Source: Rebecca billardiae RCC1528 (lineage: Eukaryota; Haptophyta). Taken from it: a DNA stretch of 64,000 bases. The notes under the pieces were generated by a model. The model did not search any database. It saw only the letters and a list, made by a program, of their open reading frames with translations, and was not told where the DNA came from. Location: contig OZ251225.1 in NCBI GenBank assembly GCA_965240325.2, positions 2,480,001 through 2,544,000 of the forward strand, read 5' to 3'. The position numbers were made by a program, and so were the translations under genes. The number at the start of each line of letters is the position of its first letter. The first letter of the stretch is position 1. Positions 1 through 10,928 of this stretch are shown here, piece after piece.

Positions 1-745
1 CGAGCACCGCGCCCGAGCGTCGGAGCGAGTCCACAAACTCGCACGCGTGCTCGTGCGTCGTCACCGTCTCGACGAGCGCGACGCGCTTGAGCGAGCGGAG
101 GCCGCCCATCGCGGCGGTCGCCATGCACAGCGTCTCGGGCGCGCATGCCACCGTGAGCTGGCGCAGCTGCGTCAGCGCGTCGAGTGGGTACATGGCATCG
201 TCGCTCGCGGCGCTCGCCGCATCCACGTGCGGCGCGCACCACGCCATGGCGCGCTTGAGCCGCGCGAGGCGGTGGTCGATGGTGTACCGGTCGGCAACGT
301 TGTTCGCGAGATTCATCAGCTCGAACGTGTCGTGCGTCACGTAGTACTTGCACCACGACGCGCCCGGCGCGCCCGGCGGCGGCGGCGGGGGCGGCAGCTG
401 GATGCGGCTCGCCTCACGATCTGTCGGGAGTGACCAGCGCGACGAGCCATCAAGCGCGTGGACCCACGACGGCAGCGCGAGGGGGGCGGGTCCTGCGCCG
501 GTGGCCAGCACCGCGGAGCCGCCTGCCGCGTCGCACAGCGGCGGGAGCGGCGCGCCGCCGGCCGCGTGCGGCCATCTGTGCTGCGCAGCCTTCTGCCACA
601 CCGCCTCGTGCTCGACGAGGGCCTCCCATTCCGGGTTGGCGCGGCACATTGCGACGAGGTCCCAGCAGTCGAGGAACCGGATGACGTGCAGTATCAGCTC
701 CGACGGGAAGCGACAGCTGAGGAAGTCGTCCATGAGCGTCGCCAT
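1..745 (-). CDS. F-box protein, N-terminal part (runs off window)
   Basis: The minus strand is open from a stop at 791-793 to the window edge; the first ATG is at 743-745, giving 248 codons with no stop. Residues about 12-60 read as an F-box: FPSELILHVIRFLDCWDLVA, then a CRANPEWEALV core and a VWQKAAQHRW end, matching the family pattern (LPxEL..I...L...DL......W..L....LW). F-box domains bind SKP1 and bring substrates to SCF ubiquitin ligases. A low-complexity Pro-rich stretch (about residues 117-126) and a leucine-rich-like region (LTQLRQLTVA, GGLRSLKRVALVETV) follow, so an LRR-type substrate-binding half probably continues beyond position 1. The substrate is unknown. It diverges from the rhodopsin kinase gene at 1281. 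Confidence 0.72.
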   Translation of the reverse strand, partial: MATLMDDFLSCRFPSELILHVIRFLDCWDLVAMCRANPEWEALVEHEAVWQKAAQHRWPHAAGGAPLPPLCDAAGGSAVLATGAGPAPLALPSWVHALDGSSRWSLPTDREASRIQLPPPPPPPGAPGASWCKYYVTHDTFELMNLANNVADRYTIDHRLARLKRAMAWCAPHVDAASAASDDAMYPLDALTQLRQLTVACAPETLCMATAAMGGLRSLKRVALVETVTTHEHACEFVDSLRRSGAVL

Positions 746-1280
746 GGCGATGGTGCGTGAGCGCTGCCGGCCCCAAGAGGGCCGCCCTCCTTAGCCGCAA
801 CCCGGAGAAGGCGCGCAGCCGGACCCTCAAGACCATCCGGATGATCGGCTCGGGATCCGGCCATCGTCCCATCGAGCCTCAATCCGGAAAATGAGCCTCG
901 TTGCCCGGACTCCCGGAGCAACTCCTGAAACTTCAGCGGGTTCCGCTGAAGTTTCGTTCATCACAAGCTTGCCCCAATCGCGCGCTAAAATTGGTCGTGA
1001 TGGACCATTCTGATCGTATTATTTTCAATTTTACTCATAGGAATGCTCCATCGGCCATACTTGATTATGCGGTTACGCTTGCAACGACAGATGATGAGTA
1101 GTGCTATTAGCGCGGCGGTTTTCCACTGCCTCATACAGCGAATGCTTGCCGATGATTATATGCCGACCCAGCAGCGAATGACCAGAAGGCGCGCGATCTC
1201 GCCCGCCGCCGACGACGCGGGGCCTAGACCGCCGGGGCCGCGCCCCGCCCGGAAACACCGCCGAAACCCCACCACCCAGC
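746..1280. promoter_or_regulatory. divergent intergenic region between F-box gene and rhodopsin kinase
   Basis: This 535-bp spacer lies between two divergently transcribed genes and must hold both promoters. It contains a perfect 13-bp inverted repeat (927-955) and an AT-rich stretch at 1015-1060. I see no credible coding frame. Confidence 0.45.
927..955. repeat. perfect 13-bp inverted repeat, 3-nt loop
   Basis: Arms GAAACTTCAGCGG (927-939) and CCGCTGAAGTTTC (943-955) are exact reverse complements around GTT. It lies 182 bp upstream of the F-box ATG and 326 bp upstream of the kinase ATG. It could be a dimeric transcription-factor site or a cruciform/hairpin. Confidence 0.8.
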
Positions 1281-4200
1281 GTGATTGCTGCACCCAGCAA
1301 GGAGCTGCTGGCTTGCCCGATGGCACGGCGGTCAAGCCGCGGCGCACGGCGCTCGTCGGCGGAGGGGCATGACGGAGGGCGGGAGGCGGTGGCGGAGAGC
1401 GACGGGGCCGCTGAGACCTTCCCCGCCCCCCAACTCTCGCTCAACGTGCTCGACCACCTGCCATCGGCGCTGTGGCTCGGCGGTGGCGGCATCGCGTGCT
1501 GGTGTGTGATTATCACTGCGGTGCTGCGAGGGATGAGCTCGCAGGCGAGCCACCTGCCAACGGCGGAGAAGCAAGCCGCGGAGATCGCGGCGAGTATGCT
1601 CACCACCGCGTGCCTCCTCCGCGCGATTACCACCTTGGCCTCCGCCAGCAACTCCGTGCACTCGGTCATCACCATCCCCATCATGGCCGTGCAGGCGATC
1701 GCCGCGTCGTCCAACTGGGTGATGGCGACGATGGCGGTTCCCGCGCCCGTCGACCCGATCACTGGCTGCCATGTCCAGCTCGTGCGCTACGGCGAGTGGT
1801 TCTGCTGCACGTTCATCATGGCCTTTGTCATCGAGGCGATCGATAACGACGCGAGCACGTTCCCCGTCTATCTCGGCCTCTCGCAGTCCGTTTGCATCCT
1901 CTTCGGCCTCGCGTTGCCGTACGCGCCGGGGCCGGTGAGCTGGGCCGTGCTGCTCGCGCTCTCGTGCATCTTCTTCGGCGCCGTCCACATGCGCCTCTAC
2001 GTCCGCCGCCGCCAGCTATTCGCGCAGCGCGAGCCGACGAGCGTGCTCGAGAGGCTCGCGCTCGACCGGAAGAAGCTCGCTTGCCGGCTGCTGATGACGT
2101 GCTGCGTGACGTGGACGGTCGTGCTCGTCGAGTACGGGGTGGCGTGGGCGGACCACGAGCTGCACTTCTTCAGCCGCTACTACCCACACTGGCACTTCGT
2201 CGTGGAGACCGCGCTCGACGTCGTCGCGAAGCTGATGTACACCAACATTGTCGCCGACCTGCAGCTCGCGGCGCCCGAGCACGCCGAGCGGTGGCAGGAG
2301 CAGAGCCTGCGCGTGATGATGAACATCGCGTGGGAGCACTGCGGCGACGTGATCGTCGTCTCGCAGCCGCGACCGGGCGGCTGGCTGCACACGAGCGCGT
2401 CGCCCTCGCTCAGCGGGCTCCTCGGCGCCGTCCAGTCGCAGCCGTGGGTGACGGGCCAGACGCACAAACGGCTCAAGTTCGCGCAGGAGGCGGGCGAGGC
2501 TGCGAACGCGGGCGAGCGTGCCGCGTCGGGCGCGGCGGCAGCGGCAGCGCGGGCTGGGGCGCCCGCGAGCGCGGGCGGCGCCGCTCGGCCCGCGGCGAGC
2601 TGCTCCCCCGCGGCGTCGGACGACGAGACCTCCTCCCCGTCCCCGTCCTCGCGCCTCAGCCTCGACAACCCGACGCCGCTCAGCAACGAGCTGCCGCCGC
2701 TGCCGGCCGACGAGGACGGCGACGCGCTCGAGCACGCCTTCGGCATGCTCGCGTTCGACCAGCTCGTGAGCCTGGCGTGGCGGTACGTGCGCATGCGGTC
2801 GGACGGCTGCGCGCGCATCGTGTGCACGCTGAGGTCCGCCTCCGACGCGGCGGTCGCCGCGGCGGTCGCCGCGGCGCACGCGGCCGCGGCCGCGCCGGCC
2901 GCCGACGGCGAGGACGTGTCCTCGGCCGGCGCGACGACGCCCGGCCGGCTTGGGCTCGAGAAGCGCTGCGAGATCGACGTGAAGCTCGTGCGCGACACGC
3001 CGGTGGGCGACTCGCTGGTGATCATCGCGCGCGACATCAGCGACCGGATCGAGCGCCTCGAGATGGAGCGCAGCCTCTTCGAGGCCGCCGTCTCGCGGCA
3101 GAAGGACGAGGAGGCCAACCGCTTCAACCGGCACGAGGTGAAGAACGGCGTGCTCGCCGCGCTCTCGGCGTGCGACCACCTGCGCGAGGTGCGCGAGGCG
3201 GGCCTGCGGAGCGAGCTGGTCTCGGAGCGCGCGGAGTACACCTCCAACTTCAACCGCTCGCTCGTCGACCTCTCCGACTCGCTCCACTCCACGCTGAACA
3301 CGGTGCTCGCCGAGGCGATGGCGCGCGACGTCGTGCACGGCACGTACCGGCCGCAGCTCGAGGGCATCCAGCTCGAGGAGCTGCTCGGCTCGCGGCGCAC
3401 GCGGCGGGACACGCGCTTCCGCTTCATGACCGAGCCGCGGCCGCTGCCGCTGCTCGAGCTCGACCCGCGGCTCGTCTTCCACATCTACCGCAACGCCGTC
3501 TCGAACGCGACCAAGTACGGCCGGCCCGGCGGGGTCATCACGACCGAGGTCGAGTTTGCGAGCGAGACGCTCACGCTGCGCGTGATCAACGAGCCCGGCC
3601 CGGACCACGAGGCGCTGCTCAAGGTGGACGCGACGCGAGTGTTCGCGAAGGGGACGCGGCTGCACGGCGGGCTCAGCTCCGACTCGAACTGGTCGAGCAC
3701 CTCCGCGGGCGACGGCGCGTGGATCATGCGCAAGTGCGCCGAGGCGCTCGCGGGCGTGTGCGCGATCCAGTTCCTCGCCGAGTACACGGTGTTTGAGCTG
3801 CGCTGCCCGGCGCGCAAATACGTGGCGGACGTGCAGCTCGAGGGGTTCCACCTGCCCGAGGACGTGCACGGCATCGCGATCGACGACTCGCGCGTGCAGC
3901 GCATGCTGCTCACCAAGATGCTCCAAGTGCTCGGCGTGCCGCGCGAGCGCACCGTCGTGCTCGGCTCGACCTCGGACGAGATCACGTGCGTGCACGAGTA
4001 CATTGTCGACGCGGTGCGCGCCGCGCCGCCGGGGGTGCGCTTCATCGTGATGGCGGATGAGAACCTGGACTACGACGCGGGCGGCGGCGTGATCACGCAC
4101 TCGGGCTCCGCCGCGCTCGCGCGCGCGCGCAAGGCGCTGCGGCCAGAGGAGGAGGCGCGCACGCTGATGCTCGTGCGCTCGGCCAACGACTCGCCGGAGG

Positions 4201-4895
4201 ACATCGAAAAGTACCACACGTGCGCGCACGGCGTCGTGCCCAAGGGGCCCTTCTCGCGCACGGCCGTGCTCAAGGCGATCGTGCCTGCGTGGGTGCAGCG
4301 CTTCGGCGCGCCCGATCACAAGCCAGCCGAGGCCCAGGCCCCGGCGGACGCGTGCTCGAGGTCCACCTCGCGCGACATGTCGTCGTCCGCGGTGGACGAT
4401 GAGATTGTCGAGGCGCTGCGCCAGCTGCTCTCGGGCGTGGACGCGATGCTGGAAGAGTGGAACCACGTGGTGCCCGAGGAGTCGTGGCCGCTGATGTGGG
4501 TGCAGCTGCACCGCATCAAGGGCGAGGTGCTGAGCTTGACCAAGGGCAAGGGCCACTCGACCCTCTCGGGCGAGCTCACCGACGTGGTCAGCAGCATCGA
4601 GGCGATGCGCAATCTCACACGCGCGCCCGCCGACCTCGCGGCGCGCTGGGCGTTGATCAAGCGCGCGATTGGCGCGCACATCCACCTGCGCATGATGAGC
4701 AGGCTCAGCGAGCCACGAACAGCGCCGTCGAGCCCCGAGGTGTCCGATCGGCGCCTTTTGCTCAGTCGGAACCATCGCCGACGAACGGCGGAGTCGCCCT
4801 CCTCCGAGTCGCCCTCCTGGAACAGGGAACTGGAAGGTAACCCCCTACTGCGGGCGGGCTCCGCGAGGTCGAAGGCGACCGACGATGCCGAGTGA
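1281..4895 (+). CDS. histidine-kinase rhodopsin (7TM retinal core-PAS-HisKA-HATPase-REC-HPt)
   Basis: A single 1,204-codon open frame. Residues about 63-326 form a seven-helix (possibly eight) membrane region resembling type-1 rhodopsin: VRYGEWFCCT at 168-177 matches helix C (bacteriorhodopsin RYADW; counterion position Glu172, Arg169), TVVLVEYGVAW at 279-289 matches helix F, and ALDVVAK at 311-317 matches helix G, with Asp313 and the retinal lysine Lys317. A PAS-like region (about 345-600) holds a low-complexity insert. The HisKA H-box has His618 (NRFNRHEVKN), the N-box is YRNAVSNATKYG (736-747), a receiver domain (862-1008) has DD868-869, Asp926 and Lys988, and an HPt domain (1040-1110) has His1077 in LHRIKGEV. 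This predicts a light-gated multistep phosphorelay. The G1/G2 boxes of the ATPase are degenerate (EPGPDH in place of DxGxG). An internal start at Met14 is possible. Confidence 0.82.
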   Translation: MIAAPSKELLACPMARRSSRGARRSSAEGHDGGREAVAESDGAAETFPAPQLSLNVLDHLPSALWLGGGGIACWCVIITAVLRGMSSQASHLPTAEKQAAEIAASMLTTACLLRAITTLASASNSVHSVITIPIMAVQAIAASSNWVMATMAVPAPVDPITGCHVQLVRYGEWFCCTFIMAFVIEAIDNDASTFPVYLGLSQSVCILFGLALPYAPGPVSWAVLLALSCIFFGAVHMRLYVRRRQLFAQREPTSVLERLALDRKKLACRLLMTCCVTWTVVLVEYGVAWADHELHFFSRYYPHWHFVVETALDVVAKLMYTNIVADLQLAAPEHAERWQEQSLRVMMNIAWEHCGDVIVVSQPRPGGWLHTSASPSLSGLLGAVQSQPWVTGQTHKRLKFAQEAGEAANAGERAASGAAAAAARAGAPASAGGAARPAASCSPAASDDETSSPSPSSRLSLDNPTPLSNELPPLPADEDGDALEHAFGMLAFDQLVSLAWRYVRMRSDGCARIVCTLRSASDAAVAAAVAAAHAAAAAPAADGEDVSSAGATTPGRLGLEKRCEIDVKLVRDTPVGDSLVIIARDISDRIERLEMERSLFEAAVSRQKDEEANRFNRHEVKNGVLAALSACDHLREVREAGLRSELVSERAEYTSNFNRSLVDLSDSLHSTLNTVLAEAMARDVVHGTYRPQLEGIQLEELLGSRRTRRDTRFRFMTEPRPLPLLELDPRLVFHIYRNAVSNATKYGRPGGVITTEVEFASETLTLRVINEPGPDHEALLKVDATRVFAKGTRLHGGLSSDSNWSSTSAGDGAWIMRKCAEALAGVCAIQFLAEYTVFELRCPARKYVADVQLEGFHLPEDVHGIAIDDSRVQRMLLTKMLQVLGVPRERTVVLGSTSDEITCVHEYIVDAVRAAPPGVRFIVMADENLDYDAGGGVITHSGSAALARARKALRPEEEARTLMLVRSANDSPEDIEKYHTCAHGVVPKGPFSRTAVLKAIVPAWVQRFGAPDHKPAEAQAPADACSRSTSRDMSSSAVDDEIVEALRQLLSGVDAMLEEWNHVVPEESWPLMWVQLHRIKGEVLSLTKGKGHSTLSGELTDVVSSIEAMRNLTRAPADLAARWALIKRAIGAHIHLRMMSRLSEPRTAPSSPEVSDRRLLLSRNHRRRTAESPSSESPSWNRELEGNPLLRAGSARSKATDDAE

Positions 4896-5566
4896 GTGTG
4901 AGACTGTGTTACGGTGACGTATCAGCACCCAGTGCCGGTTGCTGCTGATGATCCAGCACTCGTCATCAATAATATTATTTGGCGCGATCGAGTTACGACA
5001 CGAGGATATATCGCGATCATCTTGACGCCTCGCCCTCTGACGCCCTGACGGTACCCTTATTTACTACTGATGACTTATAATATTAATATATATATTATTT
5101 ATCAATAATTTATTTAAATATTACGTAGAGTTGCGCTCATGCGTCGATCACGCCTCGCGCCCGCCTGTCGGCCGTCGTGCAGTCGCTGGTCGAACCCTAC
5201 TCGGACCAGTGCAAATCATGTACGTGTAGCAGCTACTCCTGGCGCTGCTATGAAGGCGCGCGGTGCCCGACAGACAGCGGTCAGCAGCAGCGGCCCGAAC
5301 GAATCCGCGGCCCCGCACCGTGTTCCCTGGCTGTCAGCTCCACGTGGCCTGGCGTGCACGTGGAGTCGCGCTCATGCGTCGATGACGATCACGCCTCGTC
5401 GCATCCGCCTGTACACAATCGGCGCCACGCCGGCGGCTGCAATGGGCCCGCGCCCGGCGCCGGCGGGCGGCGGCGCGCCGCTGGAGTCTAGTTGTACGGG
5501 CATGCAACTGGTCTGTCAATAGACGACTGCGACGGAGGGTGCACCGCCACCGCGGGCCCCGAACTA
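4896..5566. other. AT-rich spacer after the rhodopsin kinase, no gene seen
   Basis: It holds AT-rich stretches (4965-4980, 5078-5125) and a GC-richer part (5140-5520) with short frames that have no recognisable domain. It probably contains the 3' UTR of the kinase gene. Confidence 0.5.
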
Positions 5567-5671
5567 CGTTCGTTCTACGGAAAAGGACCGCGGCGGAACG
5601 CGGTCATATACTAAGAATAATAAGAGACGCACACAGTATATTGCAGCAGACATAGCGCAGCATCATGGTCA

Positions 5672-5705
<34 letters not shown>

Positions 5706-6576
5706 GCTAGAGAGAGAGAGAGAGAGAGTCTACTCGGATCAGCTCGACCGTTCACGACTATTCTGTAGCCTTACGTACTTATTGCTAGATAGAAAATTCT
5801 GCTCGGTCCGATCATCGCAGCGCGGTCTCGGAGTCGGACAGACGGGACAGTAGTCTGAAAGTTATCTCTGCTGTACGTACTGTAATGACGTATATATATA
5901 TATACGACCGTAAAAGTGCTTCGTGCCCGAGTGGTTAAGAACCGGCACGAAGGCTCAGGCTCAACATATAATTAATAATGCAATAATCGTCATTCAACTG
6001 GTATAGAATGATGACTCAGATGAGTAGTCCGAAGTCATTGGCTGGTCGTTCCGCTTGAGACCGCTGCCAAACTTATTATTATACTATGATTCGCTATAGC
6101 TAGTCGTACTAACAGTCTCAGTCAATATATATAAGTCGTAGCTAGATGCAATCGCAAGTTATTCCGGCGGTGCGGAGCAGATTCCGCCGCGTATAGCTTA
6201 GCTGTCAAAAGCAGCAGCACAGAGTGCGCGCAGACAAAACTGCTCGGTGTCATCAGCAGGTGTGGCCGCAACGACCCGCATGTGATGTATCACTCTGACA
6301 ATACGAAGTGCCCGGTGCTGCTGAGCCCAGGGTGATGCGATCGATGACGCGACAGTAAAATCAATATAATATATGTATATCATAATAGCTATATTACGTC
6401 TCAGTCCCAGTAGTACTGTGTGCGTCTATTCACTCTATTCTTAGTAAACTGTAGCTTGGACCTCACTACTCAACGGTAGCGCGCCTCACTCCTCGACCTC
6501 AGCCGCCTCAAGCCCAAGGGCTCCCGCTTATTCACGGTACCAGTTAGGTGCGGCGCTTCTGTGGATCGCATAGCAT
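5567..6576. repeat. tandem duplication, copy 1 (~1.0 kb)
   Basis: It begins CGTTCGTTCTACGG and ends at GGATCGCATAGCAT; the next unit starts immediately with the same CGTTCGTTCTACGG. Compared with copy 2 it carries extra simple repeats, including TTA trinucleotides (about 5672-5704) and a GA run (about 5709-5728). It also has a ~65-bp segment (about 5905-5965) with a hairpin TTCGTGCC...GGCACGAA that copy 2 lacks. Its last ~100 bp duplicate the 3' end of the dioxygenase gene. Confidence 0.88.
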
Positions 6577-7295
6577 CGTTCGTTCTACGGAAAAGGACCG
6601 CGGAACGCGGTCATATACTAATTAAGAATAAGAGACGCACACAGTATATTGCAGCAGACATAGCAGCATCATGGTCATATGATTATTATTATTCTAATAA
6701 TAGCTAGAGAGAGAGAGGGAGTCTACTCGGATCGGCTCGACCGTCACACGACTATACTGTAGCCTTACGTACTTATTGCTAGATAGAAAATTCTGCTCAG
6801 CGGTCCGATCATCGCAGCGCGGTCTCGGAGTCGGACAGACGGGACAGTAGTCTGAAAGTTATCTCTGCTGTACGTACTGTAATGACGTATATATATAAAA
6901 TTAATAATGCAATAATCGTCATTCAACTGGTATAGAATGATGACTCAGATGAGTAGTCCGAAGTCATTGGCTGGTCGTTCCGCTTGAGACCGCTGCCAAA
7001 CTTATTATTATACTATGATTCGCTATAGCTAGTCGTACTAACAGTCTCAGTCAATATATATAAGTCGTAGCTAGATGCAATCGCAAGTTATTCCGGCGGT
7101 GCGGAGCAGATTCCGCCGCGTAGCTTAGCTGTCAAAAGCAGCAGCACAGAGTGCGCGCAGACAAAACTGCTCGGTGTCATCAGCAGGTGTGGCCGCAACG
7201 ACCCGCATGTGATGTATCACTCTGACAATACGAAGTGCCCGGTGCTGCTGAGCCCAGGGTGATGCGATCGATGACGCGACAGTAATGAATCAATA

Positions 7296-7327
<32 letters not shown>

Positions 7328-7514
7328 GATATATTACGTCTCAGTCCCAGTAGTACTGTGTGCGTCTCTTCACTCGATTCTTAGTAAACTGTAGCTTGGA
7401 CCTCACTACTCAACGGTAGCGCGCGCCTCACTCCTCGACCTCAGCCGCCTCAAGGGCTCCCGCTTATTCACGGTACCAGTTAGGTGCGGCGCTTCTGTGG
7501 ATCGCATAGCATCG
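6577..7514. repeat. tandem duplication, copy 2 (~0.94 kb)
   Basis: Direct repeat of 5567-6576 with small indels and a longer TA run near 7298-7328. Its final 35 bp (7480-7514) are the last codons and stop of the dioxygenase gene, so the duplication boundary lies inside that coding sequence. The other copy carries only a gene tail. Confidence 0.88.
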
Positions 7515-8911
7515 GGTTGTACAGCGACGCGATCGTGCTCGTTGTCGCTGTGGTTGCCCGTCGCCGGATGCACATCGGCGCCACGCTCTTCGCTGTCGGC
7601 GTTTGGAGCGCTCGCAGGGACATTGCAAGGCGGAATGGCATGTGCTCTCGCTTCCCGGAGCGGTGTATCACATCGCCGCGCAGGATGAGCATGTCTCCTG
7701 CGGCGAGCTGCGGGGTGATGGCCTTGTCGAGCAGCGAGATTGGGAAGGCGCGAGTCTCTCCGCAGCCCGTCGTGTCCCTCTCGATCACCGACATCGGCAG
7801 GCGTGACACGTTGCCCTGCAGAGCGTGCTGATCGAATGTGAACGGATGAGCGCGCACCGCTGCAGACAGACGCTGGTGTGGATTCGCTGGGGTGCCCGAC
7901 CGTTCCATCCTGCCTCGCTGCCCAACGAGATAGCCCTTGGAGACCGACCCTTCGAGCAGCTTCCGGGTGTCGGGCGCAAACGTGGAGAAGGGCACGATAT
8001 CGAGGTTGGAGTCGTCCTTGCGCTCCTGCAGGTGCGCGCAGCGCGGACGCAATTCGTTGATACTGCGTCAGTCGGCAGCAGCTCACAGCTGCGTGGGGTG
8101 GTGGCAGTGGGGCAGGCGCGGGATGGCGCGCCCAATATGGGTGGCAGACCGGGGGTGGCTTCCGCACCTTGTTCACGGCAATGTAGAAGTTCTGTATCGC
8201 GCAGAGGGTGTGCGCGAGGGCGCACATCTCGACGTCAGTCAGCAGGCACGCTGGCAGTGGGACGTGCGCTGGGGCAGGCTTCGGCCGTCGGCACATGCAC
8301 CACACGTGCTGCGCGCGGGCTCATGCGCGCACCACCCATTCGTTCGATGCGTCATGCGTCTTGTCCCAGAGGTACGGGATGTCGGTGTGCCAGTCAAAGC
8401 CCTTGCTGAAGCTGAGTATGTGCGTCGATGTGCGCTTTATCGCTTCTGCTGCTCGCTTGTTAGGGGGATCACCAGACGCAAAGTAATATGCGGTGGCCGT
8501 GCCATCATCACAGTCTGCAGGGTTGATGAGGGTATCGAGACGCATCGCGGTCTGGTGCGAGTGAGTGATGTTGCGCATGATCTTCCGGATCGCCGCTCTC
8601 AGCCCCGCCATCTCGGGCCCGTCGCGCGCCCGGAGCGCTGGCCCAGGAAACTTGACCACGTTCTTGGACCAGCTCGTGGTCACGCGCTCACTCCATGCCT
8701 TCGCGTTGCCTTTGACGAAATGGGGTAGGTGGATGAAGCCCTCCGAGTCGAGTAGTGACCAGTCCGGGGGCTTCCAGTGAGCCGCGTCTGTTGGCGCGAA
8801 GGACCACAGCTCGTCATGGCGGTGCGATGTCGCGCTGCCGAGGCCAGCGAGCGCTCCGAACGTGACGAGCGCAAGCCCGGCCGCAGCAGTAGGTGCTGTG
8901 CCATACACCAT
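7480..8911 (-). CDS. 2OG-Fe(II) dioxygenase, phytanoyl-CoA-dioxygenase-like, with introns
   Basis: An upstream frame carries the metal-binding HxD (FDWHTDIPYLWDK) after GFIHLPHF. A downstream frame carries the distal His/Arg of the double-stranded beta-helix (GDMLILRGDVIHRSG, FRLAMSL). The ATG at 8909-8911 starts a hydrophobic leader (MVYGTAPTAAAGLALVTFG), so the protein is probably secreted, in the ER, or plastid-targeted. Proposed model: exon 1 8911-8336, exon 2 8227-8168 (MCALAHTLCAIQNFYIAVNK), exon 3 8025-7480. All joints are GT-AG and phase 0 and give 393 aa, about the usual length for the family. Exon 2 limits are tentative, as other acceptors exist (for example at about 8062). Substrate unknown; the family hydroxylates lipids, amino acids and small metabolites. 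Confidence 0.68.
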
Positions 8912-9997
8912 CGTGCCGATGTAGACCACGTGCAGGCGCGCGCGTCGTGCTGCCCAGCCGCTGGTCGGCTTGCTCTGCGCGTCGTCGCCACTACCCACTC
9001 GCGGCACGCCCCACGAGAGGCGGAGTTCTTGCCCACTGGCACGCCCCACCGGAGAGGAGTCGGCTTTGATGCTTGCAAGCCAGCGCGCCCACCTGGATAG
9101 CCAGTGCTCAACCGGACCAATTCTATGATTTAAAGACACAGGCACGAGGGCGCGTCTATTATAATATCCCGGCGCGCAGCAGCTCCGCGCGCCGACTTCA
9201 TCGATTCATTACGAGATTCGAGAACCTGCAGACGCCCAGACGGACGGGAAAACCCCCCATAATATGGGGCTACTCAACTGACTGAGTGACTTCTCAGCTG
9301 ACTAAGTTGAATACCCCCATACTCAACTGACTGAGTGGTAGTAACTTTAGAATTAGTAGTACGGGGGTAGGGTGGATGAGTTTTGTCTTTTGTAGTGATG
9401 GCATCATCAACTGCTCATCACCAAAACCATCCCTCCGCACGGAGAGGCTGGGATGGACGCAAAGATGGGCACCCCTCGCCCTCGCCGTCGAGGACAAGCC
9501 GAGGACGCCCATGTGGCGGCATGTCGGTAACGCACCCGCTGGGGCCGGGTCGCCGCGGCCGCACGTTCTCGCGTCGTCAGGCGCGTTTGAAAAATGACCC
9601 CACCCCAAAAGCAAAACTATAACCCGGGCGGAGGCGCGTGCGGCACGCGCGGCGCGGGCTTGGCCGCTTGGCCTTGTGGGCAGCATTGCTGGCGAAGTGA
9701 TCCGCGCCGCCTTCTGTTGCTGCCCAGGCTGGGGATCTCCCCGCACTCACTCCTGATGAGGCGGAAGCGACGCGCCGAAGCACTCGCGATGCCGCCGAGA
9801 CGGGGCAGCGCCGTTGCCCAGCGTCGCCTACTGTTGTGGGACAGCACCGATGGGCATGATGGCAAGCCGCTTAAAATGGACGACGGCCATGTACCCGTCC
9901 CGCAGGCGACGACCCAGCTGGCGCGCGGCCACCCCAGTGCGGTGCCCAGCGGCGGTACTGCATCGAGTACTTGAAACAGTACGAGCTGCCATATAAG
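8912..9997. other. spacer with CTCAACTGACTGAG direct repeats, no supported gene
   Basis: The motif ACTCAACTGACTGAGTG occurs twice (about 9270-9286 and 9321-9337), with a near-inverted CTCAGCTGACTAAGTTGA between them, forming an imperfect palindrome. Short open frames at 9294-9970 show no domain or codon pattern. Confidence 0.45.
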
Positions 9998-10617
<620 letters not shown>

Positions 10618-10639
10618 GCGCTCTGGGCGATGAAAGACA

Positions 10640-10720
10640 TAATATATATATATGTATATATATACATACATACATACATACATATATGTATGTATATATA
10701 TATACATATATATATATACT
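10640..10720. repeat. TA/TACA simple repeat
   Basis: Alternating ATATAT, GTATATATAC and CATACATACATACATA blocks, self-complementary in part. Confidence 0.85.
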
Positions 10721-10928
10721 ACGTATATTGTCGTGATGACTTATTTCGATCGAATAGTATCTGTGAGACGTTAGGCGACTGAATCAGCCAACTGAGTGAC
10801 CTCGGGACTGAGTGACCGCAGTGACTGTCGGGCGCCTGTCGTCAGATGCCCGGCGGACTGACTATGCCCGCGCGGCCGCGCCGGCACTCGGCAGGGCTCG
10901 GCCGGCCGCAACCGGCCATCACGATTCA

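Noticed and set aside
5139-5522. 127-codon plus frame in the AT-rich spacer
   Set aside because: No similarity or compositional support; probably chance in a GC-rich patch.
5929-5960. A tRNA gene suggested by GCCCGAGTGGTTAAG
   Set aside because: Only a D-arm/A-box-like part; no anticodon arm, no GGTTC T-arm at proper distance, and no acceptor stem.
9294-9746. 150-codon minus frame after the dioxygenase
   Set aside because: No recognisable domain, mixed composition, and overlaps short repeats.
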